In this document: in pieces, positions 1 through 8,700 of the stretch | Layout: each line of letters starts with the position of its first letter | How positions within the stretch are numbered: position 1 is the stretch's first letter | NCBI GenBank assembly: GCA_039798705.1 | Contig: JBDKFN010000018.1 | Coordinates: 1-27,103, forward strand | Reading direction: 5' to 3' | Origin: CAIKLP01 sp039798705 | GTDB taxonomy: Bacteria; Bacteroidota; Bacteroidia; Sphingobacteriales; Sphingobacteriaceae | Length of the DNA: 27,103 nucleotides | Made by a program: the position numbers and the translations under genes | The notes under the pieces: model-generated | The model's input: the letters and a program-made list of their open reading frames with translations, nothing else | Told to the model about the DNA's origin: nothing | Databases searched by the model: none

Positions 1-899
1 ACTCTAAAATTATTATTTGAAGGATTAGGGAAAATGTTGAATTTATTTAATGAATATTCATTTAACAAATTACTATAAATTTCATCCGCTTCTTTTGGAT
101 TAATAAAACGAGCAGATTCTTCTGAATAATCTGATTGTACATCTACCCATTCCTCTACACTAATATCTTCTGCTTCATTGATATCAACACCAATTTCTTG
201 ATTTACATTTATAAAAAGTACAGTCCCAGAATCGGTTTCCTTAATAGAATAATAATTATCATTATAGAAAAGCCCAGTTCCATAAACTTTACCATCAGTT
301 AAAGTAAGAGTAGATTTCCAAAGTGTTTTCTCTTCTGTTCTAAGGGTATCCTCAGAATTATCAAGTGACCAAATAGCAAATTCATACCTTGAATATAAAG
401 TGCTGCCATTTCTATTTTTCAATCTCATATATCCAACAATAGAATCGATTACGATATCATTTGAATTTTCTATATCTGCAAATCTATGATATGATTCTAT
501 CTTCATAGATGTTTCTCCATCAGTTGAATCTGTAGGCAAGATCAATCTGTTGAAATTCTTATAAGGATTAAAACCTGGATAATAAATATTACCAATAACT
601 TCAACTTCAAACCATGATTTTGAAGAATTTATATGTGTATAACACATCGCATAGGGCCCTTGTGGTTTTATTCCATGATGTGTATAAGCATTTGCTTGAC
701 CAGAACACTTGCAATCTCTTTGATACTCAATTTCCATATTATCATTTACTCTTCGTATTTCACTAATTGCCTTATACCTTGGATTTATACATCCAAAAAG
801 ACAATTTCGATTTTTATTTGCTCTGCCATCTGCATATATTTTTTCTGCTACTATACTTATTGAGAAAAAAACAAATAATATTAAAATAATTTTCTTCAT
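1..899 (-). CDS. T9SS-secreted protein with C-terminal sorting domain, 3' end beyond window
   Basis: Seen: an open frame of 299 codons from ATG at 899 runs off the window's left edge without a stop. Residues 1-23 form a signal peptide (basic MKK, hydrophobic core, then a small residue). Cysteines cluster in the first third (Cys33, Cys37 in CLFGC, then CKC and an MC further on). The body is polar and beta-like with no recognised domain. The last visible residues, 287-299, read FNIFPNPSNNNFR, which is the beginning of a type A T9SS C-terminal sorting domain (the FPNP turn). Known: such domains pass cargo through the outer membrane by the type IX system and are cleaved, often with surface anchoring. 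Inferred: a secreted or surface protein of unknown function, complete length probably about 360-375 residues. A PorV/PorQ-family protein is encoded in the same window. The domain call is sound; the function is unknown. Confidence 0.85.
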   Translation of the reverse strand, partial: MKKIILILFVFFSISIVAEKIYADGRANKNRNCLFGCINPRYKAISEIRRVNDNMEIEYQRDCKCSGQANAYTHHGIKPQGPYAMCYTHINSSKSWFEVEVIGNIYYPGFNPYKNFNRLILPTDSTDGETSMKIESYHRFADIENSNDIVIDSIVGYMRLKNRNGSTLYSRYEFAIWSLDNSEDTLRTEEKTLWKSTLTLTDGKVYGTGLFYNDNYYSIKETDSGTVLFINVNQEIGVDINEAEDISVEEWVDVQSDYSEESARFINPKEADEIYSNLLNEYSLNKFNIFPNPSNNNFR

Positions 900-1269
900 A
901 AAATAATTGTTTAGTTTAAGCCTACTCTTTATTGGATTTTCGGCAACTCCATCTTAATTAAAGATGAAGCCTATTTGACACAATATCAATACATCATATG
1001 CAGTATATTTTGAAAAAATAAATATTGGATTAGAGAATATAAAAATTATAAAGTATTAATTATCAATATTATATGTTAATTTAATAATTGAACACGAAAT
1101 TTATGTTTCACAAAATAAAAGCTGAGATTAACCGGTTTGGGAAATTAAATTATTAGTTAAAAACACGAATTTTCTTTCCAGATAAAATCGAAAAAAATAT
1201 GCTTAAATTCAAAAGTTGGGAGATTCCAAAGCAATTTATATTATACAAAATCTATTACCTTTGAATACC
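900..1269. other. AT-rich intergenic gap between divergent genes
   Basis: This 370-base gap separates the leftward T9SS cargo gene from the rightward DUF2400 gene. It is strongly AT-rich and holds no convincing gene. Visible elements: a 6-bp stem with 5-nt loop (CATCTT-AATTA-AAGATG, 950-966), an 8-bp palindrome AACCGGTT (1130-1137), and a repeated AACACGAA near 1090 and 1160. A TANNTTTG box lies at its right end (listed separately). No convincing promoter could be placed for the leftward gene. Confidence 0.6.
1256..1263 (+). promoter_or_regulatory. Bacteroidota -7 box of the DUF2400 gene
   Basis: TACCTTTG matches the Bacteroidota -7 consensus TANNTTTG exactly. It ends 6 bases before ATG 1270, so a transcript from it would be leaderless or nearly so. 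No TTTG -33 box is visible at a normal distance, which lowers confidence. Confidence 0.4.
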
Positions 1270-2046
1270 ATGCTTGATGCTGCAGATATAAATAACATAA
1301 AATCTTTTTTAGACGAAAAGGTCGATGAATTCAATAGGATTAATTTTATTGACCTCGACCCTATTTCCATTCCACACAGATTCAGTTTAAAAGAAGACAT
1401 AGAGGTTGCGGGCTTCTTAGCGGCAACTATTGCTTGGGGCAATAGGAAAAGTATACTCCAAAACGCCAATAAATTAATGGATGATATGGGCGAAAGCCCA
1501 TTCGATTATGTGATGAATGCTACTAATAAGGAGATAAATAAATTACAATTTGTGCATCGCACTTTTAATAGTGATGACCTTCGGGTTTTTATTAAATGTA
1601 TTAGAAACATATATAAAAACTTGGGAGGGATGGAAAATATATTTGCAAGCGCTGCAACCAATGATTCTATGCAGCCTGCTATAGCAGAGTTTAAGCGTTT
1701 GTTTTTTAGTATCGATCATTTAGCACGCACAGAAAAACATGTGAGCGATCCAAACAAGGGCAGTTCGGCAAAACGAATAAACATGATGCTGAGATGGTTT
1801 GTAAGGACAGATAACAGAGGTGTAGATTTTGGTATTTGGAATAACACTATTAAACCAGCTCAATTGAGTTTACCATTAGACGTGCACACTGGAAATATTG
1901 CCAGAAAATTGGGTTTATTACACAGAACGCAGAATGATGCAAAAGCGGTGCAAGAAATTGATCTAATTTTACGCAGCTTCGACCCTATCGACCCTATAAA
2001 GTATGATTTTGCACTGTTTGGGCTTGGTGCTATTGATAAATTTTAA
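1270..2046 (+). CDS. DUF2400 / TIGR02757 family protein
   Basis: A conserved single-domain protein of unknown biochemical function, 258 residues from ATG 1270, matching the usual family length of about 250-260. An upstream in-frame TTG at 1216 would add 18 residues not expected for the family, and a TANNTTTG box lies between the two, so ATG 1270 is chosen. Family-like segments are visible: FIDLDPISIPHRFS and AGFLAATIAWGNRKSI near the N-terminus, LPLDVHTGNIARKLGLL towards the C-terminus, and the closing FALFGLGAIDKF. The LDVHTGNIARKLG segment looks like the VDTHV-R-RLG stretch of HhH-GPD DNA glycosylases, where the Asp is catalytic; that resemblance is my inference. There is no signal peptide, so it is probably cytoplasmic. 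The gene stands alone, 73 bases before an ABC transporter operon. Confidence 0.85.
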   Translation: MLDAADINNIKSFLDEKVDEFNRINFIDLDPISIPHRFSLKEDIEVAGFLAATIAWGNRKSILQNANKLMDDMGESPFDYVMNATNKEINKLQFVHRTFNSDDLRVFIKCIRNIYKNLGGMENIFASAATNDSMQPAIAEFKRLFFSIDHLARTEKHVSDPNKGSSAKRINMMLRWFVRTDNRGVDFGIWNNTIKPAQLSLPLDVHTGNIARKLGLLHRTQNDAKAVQEIDLILRSFDPIDPIKYDFALFGLGAIDKF

Positions 2047-2119
2047 CTCCTATAACCTTCAGCGTAATTAATAAAAACTAAACTATACTTTCATTGTTAG
2101 CTAAGGGTAAATCACAATC

Positions 2120-3022
2120 ATGGAAGAATCAATTATCAGCATTTCACATTTAGCTAAAAACTATGGCAGTTTTCAAGCGGTAAGAGATGTAAACATAACC
2201 GTAAACAAAGGCGACGTTTACGGCATTTTAGGTCCTAATGGTGCCGGAAAAAGCACCACCATCCGTTGCATGCTTTCCCTCATCAACGCATCTTCCGGAA
2301 GTATTCGTTTATTTGGTCACGATATTAAAACGCATCGCAAAGAAGCGCTCAGCAAAATTGGTTGCATTGTAGAAAAGCCCGACTTCTATAAATATTTATC
2401 GGCCGAAAGTAATTTGGCTATTTTTGGTAGAATTGCCGGAGCAGATGTGAGCAAAAAAAATCTTCATAAAATGCTTTCTTTTGTAGGTTTACAAGGCAGA
2501 GAAAAAGATAAAGTAAGCGGTTTTTCTCATGGCATGAAACAAAGATTGGGCATTGCACAAACTTTATTACACAATCCCGACTTAATTATTTTAGACGAAC
2601 CCACTACAGGCCTTGATCCTCAGGGCATCATTGATATTAGAAATTTAATTTTAGACCTGAAAAATGAGTTTCATAAAACTGTTGTTTTGTCTTCTCATAT
2701 ACTTTCAGAAATTGAATTAATTGCCAATCGAATGGTCATTATTAATAAAGGTATTTCTGTTGTAGAAGGCAGAGTAAATGAACTACTCCAACAGGAAGAA
2801 TTAATTGTAGCAATGGAAGTGTCAGACGCTGAAAAAAGTTTGCAGTTACTTGTAAATTATCCTGCAGTTCAAAAAATTGACCAATTCAATATTTCCATTA
2901 CTATTGATAAAAATGAAATTCCTAATTGCATAGATAGCCTCTCTAAGGGCGGTATACTTGTTTATAATGTGAGTAGTAAAAGGAAATTGGAAGACTACTT
3001 TTTAAAATTAACCAACGCATAA
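2120..3022 (+). CDS. ABC transporter ATP-binding protein (ABC-2 / BcrA-like)
   Basis: The ATPase of an ABC-2 type exporter, 300 residues, cytoplasmic and associated with the inner membrane. Walker A GPNGAGKST at 38-46, ABC signature in FSHGMKQRLGIAQ near 135-147, Walker B LIILDEPTTGLDP at 155-167, and the switch His193 in VVLSSHI. The segment IVEKPDFYKYLSAESNL at 83-99 is typical of the bacitracin-exporter (BcrA) and GldA-like branch, where the Q-loop position is not a canonical Gln. The C-terminal 90 residues are the extra regulatory tail common in this branch. Its TAA overlaps the ATG of the next gene by one base, so translational coupling with the permease is likely. The exported substrate cannot be told from sequence. 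I do not call it gldA, because gldF and gldG are not present beside it. Confidence 0.93.
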   Translation: MEESIISISHLAKNYGSFQAVRDVNITVNKGDVYGILGPNGAGKSTTIRCMLSLINASSGSIRLFGHDIKTHRKEALSKIGCIVEKPDFYKYLSAESNLAIFGRIAGADVSKKNLHKMLSFVGLQGREKDKVSGFSHGMKQRLGIAQTLLHNPDLIILDEPTTGLDPQGIIDIRNLILDLKNEFHKTVVLSSHILSEIELIANRMVIINKGISVVEGRVNELLQQEELIVAMEVSDAEKSLQLLVNYPAVQKIDQFNISITIDKNEIPNCIDSLSKGGILVYNVSSKRKLEDYFLKLTNA

Positions 3023-3864
3023 TGTTTCTAAAAAATACATACAACGAATTTATAAAGATTGCCGCTAAACCCCGCAGTTATATTAGCATTGCAGCCATTA
3101 CGGTTTTAGTGGGCATTATTTTATTTGCCATGAAAATTGATGGCCCTGCTTATATTTCTTTCATTACTGCATCTTTTGAACAAACCCTCAACTTTGAAGG
3201 AAATATTATGAATGGGAATTTAATGGCATTCATCATTTTACAAATGCTAATTGTGCAAATTCCACTTTTGGTTGCTTTAGTAACTGGCGATTTAATTTCT
3301 GGTGAAGCAGCAATGGGTACCATTAGAATGCTTCTCACCAAACCCATTTCAAGAACGAAAATTTTATTGTCTAAATATGCAGCAGGTTTAATCTATACTT
3401 TCTTTATTTTATTATGGATGGGCTTTTTAGCGGTAATAGTTGGCAGGTGGCTGTTTGGCGATGGCGACTTAATGGTTTTGAACAGCGACGGCTTAGTAAT
3501 TATTCAAGCGAATGACATAGCATGGCGATTTTTAGGAGGCTTTATGACTGCATTTTTAGCGCTTGCTACAGTAGCAACTCTGTCTATTATGCTGTCTTGC
3601 TTTTCAGATAATTCTATCGGGCCAATTGTAAGTACCATGTCTGTAATTATTTTATTTACCATCATTGGCACACTAGACGTTCCTGTATTCGACAACATTA
3701 GACCTTATCTTTTTACAACTCACATGGCTGCTTGGCGTAGTTTTTTTGATAACCCCTTACCTATTCAAGCCATCAAAGAATCTGTTGTAATTTTATTTGC
3801 ACACATCGGAATTTTTCTAAGTATTTCCATTTATCACTTTAACAAAAAAGACATTTTATCATGA
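3022..3864 (+). CDS. ABC-2 type transporter permease
   Basis: The membrane subunit that pairs with the preceding ATPase, 280 residues. Hydrophobic segments are visible at about 19-37, 66-90, 117-140, 167-192, 200-217 and 255-273, giving the six-helix pattern of ABC-2 permeases. Between the second and third lies SGEAAMGTIRMLLTKPISR, the characteristic cytoplasmic coupling stretch of this family (residues about 93-111). The start ATG overlaps the upstream stop codon (TAATG) and the stop overlaps the downstream ATG (ATGA at 3861-3864), so all three genes are expected to be co-translated. A single permease gene implies a homodimer. The substrate is unknown; the LolA-like gene immediately downstream hints at an envelope lipid or lipoprotein-related role, which is inference. 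Confidence 0.9.
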   Translation: MFLKNTYNEFIKIAAKPRSYISIAAITVLVGIILFAMKIDGPAYISFITASFEQTLNFEGNIMNGNLMAFIILQMLIVQIPLLVALVTGDLISGEAAMGTIRMLLTKPISRTKILLSKYAAGLIYTFFILLWMGFLAVIVGRWLFGDGDLMVLNSDGLVIIQANDIAWRFLGGFMTAFLALATVATLSIMLSCFSDNSIGPIVSTMSVIILFTIIGTLDVPVFDNIRPYLFTTHMAAWRSFFDNPLPIQAIKESVVILFAHIGIFLSISIYHFNKKDILS

Positions 3865-4571
3865 GTATAAAATTCAAAAAATACACTTTATTGTTTTTGT
3901 TTTTAGTATCTTCTATAAATATTATAAACGCCACACCTACTGCAAATAAAAGCTTACAGCTAGTTTATGAAAAACTCATGAAGCTAAAAGATTATACCGC
4001 AGAGGTAAACATTCGTTCGGATATTCCATTAATTAAGATTATGCCTGTGAATGCTAAAATATATTTTAAACAACCCAATCAATTTAAAATGGTTGCAAAA
4101 GGAATTGCCATTTTACCCAAACAAGGCTTTTCAGATTTAGCTAATATTTTAAAAGACAGCAATAGTTATTTAGCTGTTTTAGCAGGCAACGAAACCATAG
4201 ACCAAACAGCTACGCAAATTATTCACCTTATTCCAAACAACGACAACAACGATTTAATTATTGGAAAATTTTGGGTTGACACCAAAAACGCCATTGTTTT
4301 AAAGTCGCAATTAACGACAAAGAGCAATGGAAATTTGCTTATTAATTACCAATACGATGCCACTGGGAAGGCCTACGGCTTACCTAATCATTTGTTATTT
4401 ACGGTTGATGTGAAAAAGTTTAAAATTCCGAAAGCCATTGCTGCCGATGTCAATAAAACCAAAAGTGCCAGCACACTCACCGCAAACCAAGCTAAAACCG
4501 GAAGCATTGACATTCGTTTTAGCAATGTTCAAATTAACAAAGGCATTGACGACAAGGTTTTCAAGAAATAA
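3861..4571 (+). CDS. LolA-like periplasmic or outer-membrane protein
   Basis: A 236-residue exported protein. Residues 1-24 form a signal peptide (KFKK, hydrophobic core, cleavage after INA). The mature part starts with a helix-like YEKLMKLKDYTAEVN segment followed by alternating strands (IPLIKIMPVNAKIYFKQPNQFKMVAK), and later FWVDTKNAIVLKSQL, which is the order of elements in LolA/LolB/LppX-type folds that hold acyl chains in a half-barrel. No lipobox Cys is present. It overlaps the permease gene by four bases (ATGA), so it belongs to the exporter operon. Known: LolA-fold proteins ferry lipoproteins or lipids across the periplasm. Inferred: it may accept a hydrophobic substrate from this transporter. 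The fold assignment is by eye and moderate; the operon link is firm. Confidence 0.65.
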   Translation: MSIKFKKYTLLFLFLVSSINIINATPTANKSLQLVYEKLMKLKDYTAEVNIRSDIPLIKIMPVNAKIYFKQPNQFKMVAKGIAILPKQGFSDLANILKDSNSYLAVLAGNETIDQTATQIIHLIPNNDNNDLIIGKFWVDTKNAIVLKSQLTTKSNGNLLINYQYDATGKAYGLPNHLLFTVDVKKFKIPKAIAADVNKTKSASTLTANQAKTGSIDIRFSNVQINKGIDDKVFKK

Positions 4572-4612
4572 TTAAAATGCATTTTGTATTTTCGAGTTTA
4601 ATTTAAAAACAC

Positions 4613-4963
4613 ATGAAAGTTTACGGCATCCCAAATTGCAACACGGTTAAAAAATCAATCGATTGGTTAAAGCAACATAAAATAGAGATTGAGTTTCATG
4701 ATTTTAAAAAACTAGGCGTAACCGCCGCGCAATTAAAAAAATGGATTGACCTAGTTGGATGGGAAGCTTTAGTCAATAAAAAAGGAACTACCTGGAGAAT
4801 GCTAGACGCTGAAACACAAGCCAGCATTACTTCTGAAAAGAAAGCAATTGCACTTATGGTAGAAAAAACTTCTGTTATTAAAAGACCAATTATAGAAGTA
4901 GGTAATACAATTATTTTAGGTTTCGACGAAGAAACTTATCGTACGAAAATCAAAAAGAAATAA
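4613..4963 (+). CDS. Spx/MgsR/YffB-like ArsC-family reductase
   Basis: A small cytoplasmic thioredoxin-fold protein of 116 residues, the usual size of the ArsC/Spx/YffB family. The N-terminus MKVYGIPNCNTVKKSIDWL carries the family's active-site region with Cys9. The motif is CNTV, so there is no second Cys of a CxxC pair, as in YffB-type members. The C-terminal KRPIIEVGNTIILGF contains the conserved Arg-Pro (cis-Pro) and substrate-loop region. Known: YffB-like proteins are often annotated as arsenate reductase-like, but arsenate activity is unproven for this branch. Its TAA shares a base with the ATG of the next gene. There are no arsenic-resistance genes nearby, which argues against a dedicated arsenate detoxification role. 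Confidence 0.88.
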   Translation: MKVYGIPNCNTVKKSIDWLKQHKIEIEFHDFKKLGVTAAQLKKWIDLVGWEALVNKKGTTWRMLDAETQASITSEKKAIALMVEKTSVIKRPIIEVGNTIILGFDEETYRTKIKKK

Positions 4964-5616
4964 TGTTGCGCAAAACACTTATTGCATTTTTATTTTTTTG
5001 TACTAGTATTTTTACGCTACAAGCTCAACAATTTAAGGCGGGCGACATTGTTTTTCAAGACCTACATTGCGGCCCACTTTGCGATGCCATAAATGCCGTT
5101 ACCAAAGGCTACAAAGGGCAAGACTTTTCGCATGTGGGAATTGTGGTTAATTACCAAAACCAATTAGGAGTGATCGAAGCCATTGGTTCTAAAGTGAAAT
5201 TTACCAGCCTCGATAGTTTCTTAAACAGAAGTGTTGATGAACAACACCGACCAAGGGTGTTTGCTGGAAGGCTTCGAAAAAAACACCAACATAGCATTGA
5301 AAATGCTTGCAGCTTAGCCATTGCCAGCCTAGGCATTCCATACGACGACCGTTTCTTACCCAACAACGATTCGCTCTATTGCTCGGAACTTATTTATGCC
5401 GTTTTCCTACATTCTCCAAATGGAAAGCCACTTTTTAAATGCCAACCCATGACTTATAAACAACCTGGTAGCAATAGCTATTTTCCAGCATGGGTAAATT
5501 ATTATGCGCAACTTAAAACTGCTATTCCAGAAGGTAAAATGGGCTTAAACCCAGGCCTGATCTCGCGTTCAAGCAAAATCAAAATTATTTACCAATACGG
5601 CACCTGGCTACAATAA
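4963..5616 (+). CDS. YiiX/YebB-like permuted papain-fold hydrolase, exported
   Basis: A 217-residue protein with a signal peptide at 1-21 (RKTLIAFLFF core, cleavage near LQA-QQ). It has the two active-site blocks of the circularly permuted NlpC/P60 (YiiX/DUF830) group: FKAGDIVFQD then DFSHVGIVV with His57, and SLYCSELIYAVF with Cys140. In this permuted fold His comes before Cys, as seen here. Two additional cysteines, Cys36 and Cys40 in HCGPLC, lie close together and could form a disulfide in the periplasm. Known: members are cysteine peptidases, amidases or lipid-acting hydrolases of the envelope. The substrate is unknown. It is translationally coupled (TAATG) to the upstream thiol-fold protein, which may be an incidental pairing. 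Confidence 0.85.
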   Translation: MLRKTLIAFLFFCTSIFTLQAQQFKAGDIVFQDLHCGPLCDAINAVTKGYKGQDFSHVGIVVNYQNQLGVIEAIGSKVKFTSLDSFLNRSVDEQHRPRVFAGRLRKKHQHSIENACSLAIASLGIPYDDRFLPNNDSLYCSELIYAVFLHSPNGKPLFKCQPMTYKQPGSNSYFPAWVNYYAQLKTAIPEGKMGLNPGLISRSSKIKIIYQYGTWLQ

Positions 5617-5715
5617 CCTCTTTTTCTTACACTAAAATTGCCCTTTTTACGTTTTTTGACTAAGAAATGTGGAAATCTCCTTGCCTTATTCTGAAGGTTT
5701 TGAGCCCGAAAATAA

Positions 5716-5723
5716 TAGATTTG
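5716..5723 (+). promoter_or_regulatory. Probable -7 box of the TPR/Tol-like operon
   Basis: TAGATTTG fits the Bacteroidota TANNTTTG consensus exactly and lies 23 bases before the chosen ATG at 5747. A TTTG occurs at 5699-5702 but the 13-base spacing is shorter than the usual 17-23, so the -33 element is uncertain. Its position inside the region that the alternative GTG start (5669) would translate supports the later start. Confidence 0.4.
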
Positions 5724-5746
5724 TTTTTATCAATTTGCCAAAATTT

Positions 5747-8700
5747 ATGATGAGAAGTACAATTATTGCAGCAGCGCTCAGCTTAGTTTTAGTTCAGAAC
5801 ACTTTTGCGCAACAAAGCGCTAAAAATACCGACCCCGATAAAATCTACAAAGAAGCGCTCAATTTATACGATAACAGAAAATTTGTAGCCGCTCATAAGT
5901 TATTTGAAGAGGTGGAAAAAGCCATCGATCAACAAAAAAACGAGAAAGACAGCAAGGATATTTCACTGCTTAGAATCAACGCAGAATTTTACGCGGCGGT
6001 TTGTGGACTTGAATTATTCAACGATAATGCAGTAAACCTTTTATTGCATTTTGTAACGCATTACCCTGAAAACCCGAATGCCAAACTTGCTTCATTTGAG
6101 TTGGGTAATTTTTATTACCGCCAAGCTAACTACCCTGCAGCCATTGAATGGTATAATAAAACAGACCCTAGTAACTTTTCTGCTAATCAACGTTTAGAAT
6201 ATCATTTTAGAAATGGTTATGCTTTGTTTCAGGAAAAAAAATTCGATAAAGCAATTGTAAATTTAAAGCGTGTTAAAAGTAATACGTCTAAATATGCCTA
6301 CCCTGCTACTTATTACGAAGGCCTTGCATATTATGAAATAAAAAAATACAAAGAGGCACTTGCAAGTTTAAGTAAGCTTAAAGATTCTAAAACTTATGCG
6401 GAAGTAATTCCATATACAATTGTTAAAATCAATTATGACTTACCAAATTATGAAGAGGTTTTAACCTATACTGCTGGTATTTTAAATACACCCAAACTTA
6501 GAAATGAAAGAGAAATTTTAGTTTTAGCTGCTTCGAGTGCTAACCTGTCTAAAAAATTCGAGTTAGCTATTAATTACCTTGAACTGGCGCGCAAAAAGCA
6601 AGCGCTCAACGACCAAGAAAGTTATGAGCTAGCAAATGCATACTTTCAATCGGGCAAATTCGCAGAGAGCATTAAAACAGCCGAGCAAATTGCAGAACGT
6701 AAAAACATTTTTAGCCAATATGCGCTGTATTTAATGGGCCATAGCTACATTGGCATAAACGACAAACAAGCTGCACGTAATGCATTTTGGAAATCGGGCA
6801 GGTTGCCTTTCGAAAACAATGTGAAAGAAGAAGCCAATTTTAATTACGGTAAACTTTCTTACGAATTGCAGTTTAACCAAACCGCCATCGAAACGTTTCA
6901 GGCATTCTTAAAGAAATATAAAAAATCGGCACATGTGAACGAAGCGGCATCGCTATTAGGTGAAGCTTTGCTTTCTACTAAAAACTATAAAGAAGCCATT
7001 GTTATATTAGAAGGCTTAGAAGAAAAATCAACCGCTTCTAATTTGGCTTTACAAAAAGTTAATTTTTACAGAGGGATTGAACTTATTAATAACGGAGAAC
7101 TCAAAGCCGCTATTGAATTACTAAACAAAGCAAACGTTTTAAACGGCGACAAAGGAATTTCTGCCAATGCCAATTACTGGAAAGCAGATTGCTATTATCA
7201 ACTTGCCGACTACGATAATGCACTGAAATATTTTTCATTGTACTCACAAACATCAGCGGCAGCGCCAGACTTAGCCAACTTAGTAAACTACCAATTAGGA
7301 TATACTTATTTCAAAAAAGAAGAATACAAATCGGCTGTATTTTACTTTGATAAATTTTTAAAAGGAATTGATAGGGCAAGTGTAATTGATAATAAAAAAA
7401 TAAATGATGCAACCTTGCGCATTGCCGATGGTTATTTTGTTATTAAAGATTACGACAAAGCCTTATTCTCATACAATAAAATAGCAAACGACCACATAGG
7501 TGGCACCGATTATGCATTGTTTCAAAAGGGCATAATTTTAGGTTTACAAGGCAAACAAAACGATAAAATTGTAACACTGAAACAAGTGTTAAATAACTAT
7601 ACAAAATCTGCTTACGCCGATGATGCTACTTTTGAAATTGCAAATAGCTATTTCAGCATGAACAATAACAGCGATGCGACTTTATATTTCAACAACTTAA
7701 TTCAACTTTATCCTGGATCTAGGTATGTGGCAAAGGCGCGTTTGAGCTTAGGCTTGATTTATTATAATGAAGAAAAAGATGAGTCGGCATTGAGCAGCTA
7801 TAAAGCCATTATTACAGAATACCCAGGCACCGAAGAAGCGAAAGAAGCTTTATTAGCCATCAAAAATATTTATGTAGATGCAGGAACTGGCGAAGAGTAT
7901 TTAACTTATTTAAAATCTTTGCCTTTTGCCTCGGTGAGCGCGAACGCACAGGACTCTATCTCTTACCAAAGTGCAAACACGCGATATTTAAAAGCGGACT
8001 ACGACAATGCCATTGCCGGATTCAATTCTTATTTAACAAAATTTCCTGAAGGAATTTTTAGCACAGAAGCACATGCAAACAGAGCGGAATGTTATTTGAA
8101 AGTGGTAAAAGACGATGCAGCATTAATTGATTTCAATTTCATCATTAAAAAAAACAAAACGACTTATTTAGAAAGAGCTTTATTATTAGCTGCCCGCATC
8201 AACTTCAGAAATAAAGAATATACCAAAGCTGCTGCACTGTTTAAACAACTAGAAGAAGTTGCTGAATATAAAGAGAACTATGCTGAAGCCATTGGAACTG
8301 CTATGCGTGCATACATGAACCTCAACGATACCATTGCAACTGCCGCATATGCGAATAAAATTATAGCTTATGAAAAATCTGCTTCGGATGATATCAATTT
8401 AGCGCATTTGTATTTAGGTAAATTGTATTACAAACAAAATAATCGAAAAGCTGCAGCCACTGAATTTGAAATTGTAACTAAGAATACAAAAACAGCAGTA
8501 GGTGCGGAAGCAAAATATTACTTAGCGCAAATTTTATTCGACGAAGCGCAATATCTGCCTGCACAACAAGCTTGTTTTGATTTAAGCAACCAAGTGCCAT
8601 CTTATGAATATTGGGTTGCCAAAGGCTTTATTTTACTTGCAGATACTTACCACAAATTAGGCAACGACTTTCAAGCAAAATCAACTTTACAATCGATCAT

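Noticed and set aside
633..863. A 76-codon plus-strand ORF
   Set aside because: It lies wholly within the coherent minus-strand T9SS cargo gene (1-899) and is rich in Ile/Cys/Tyr without family features.
1216..1269. TTG start giving an 18-residue longer DUF2400 protein
   Set aside because: Family members begin near ATG 1270, and a TANNTTTG promoter box lies between the two starts.
4613..4963. Arsenate-resistance gene
   Set aside because: Single active-site Cys (CNTV), YffB-like sequence and no ars neighbours; arsenate reduction is unlikely to be its role.
5669..5746. GTG start giving a 26-residue longer TPR protein
   Set aside because: The signal peptide begins at ATG 5747/5750; the extension would bury it, and a -7 box lies inside the extension.
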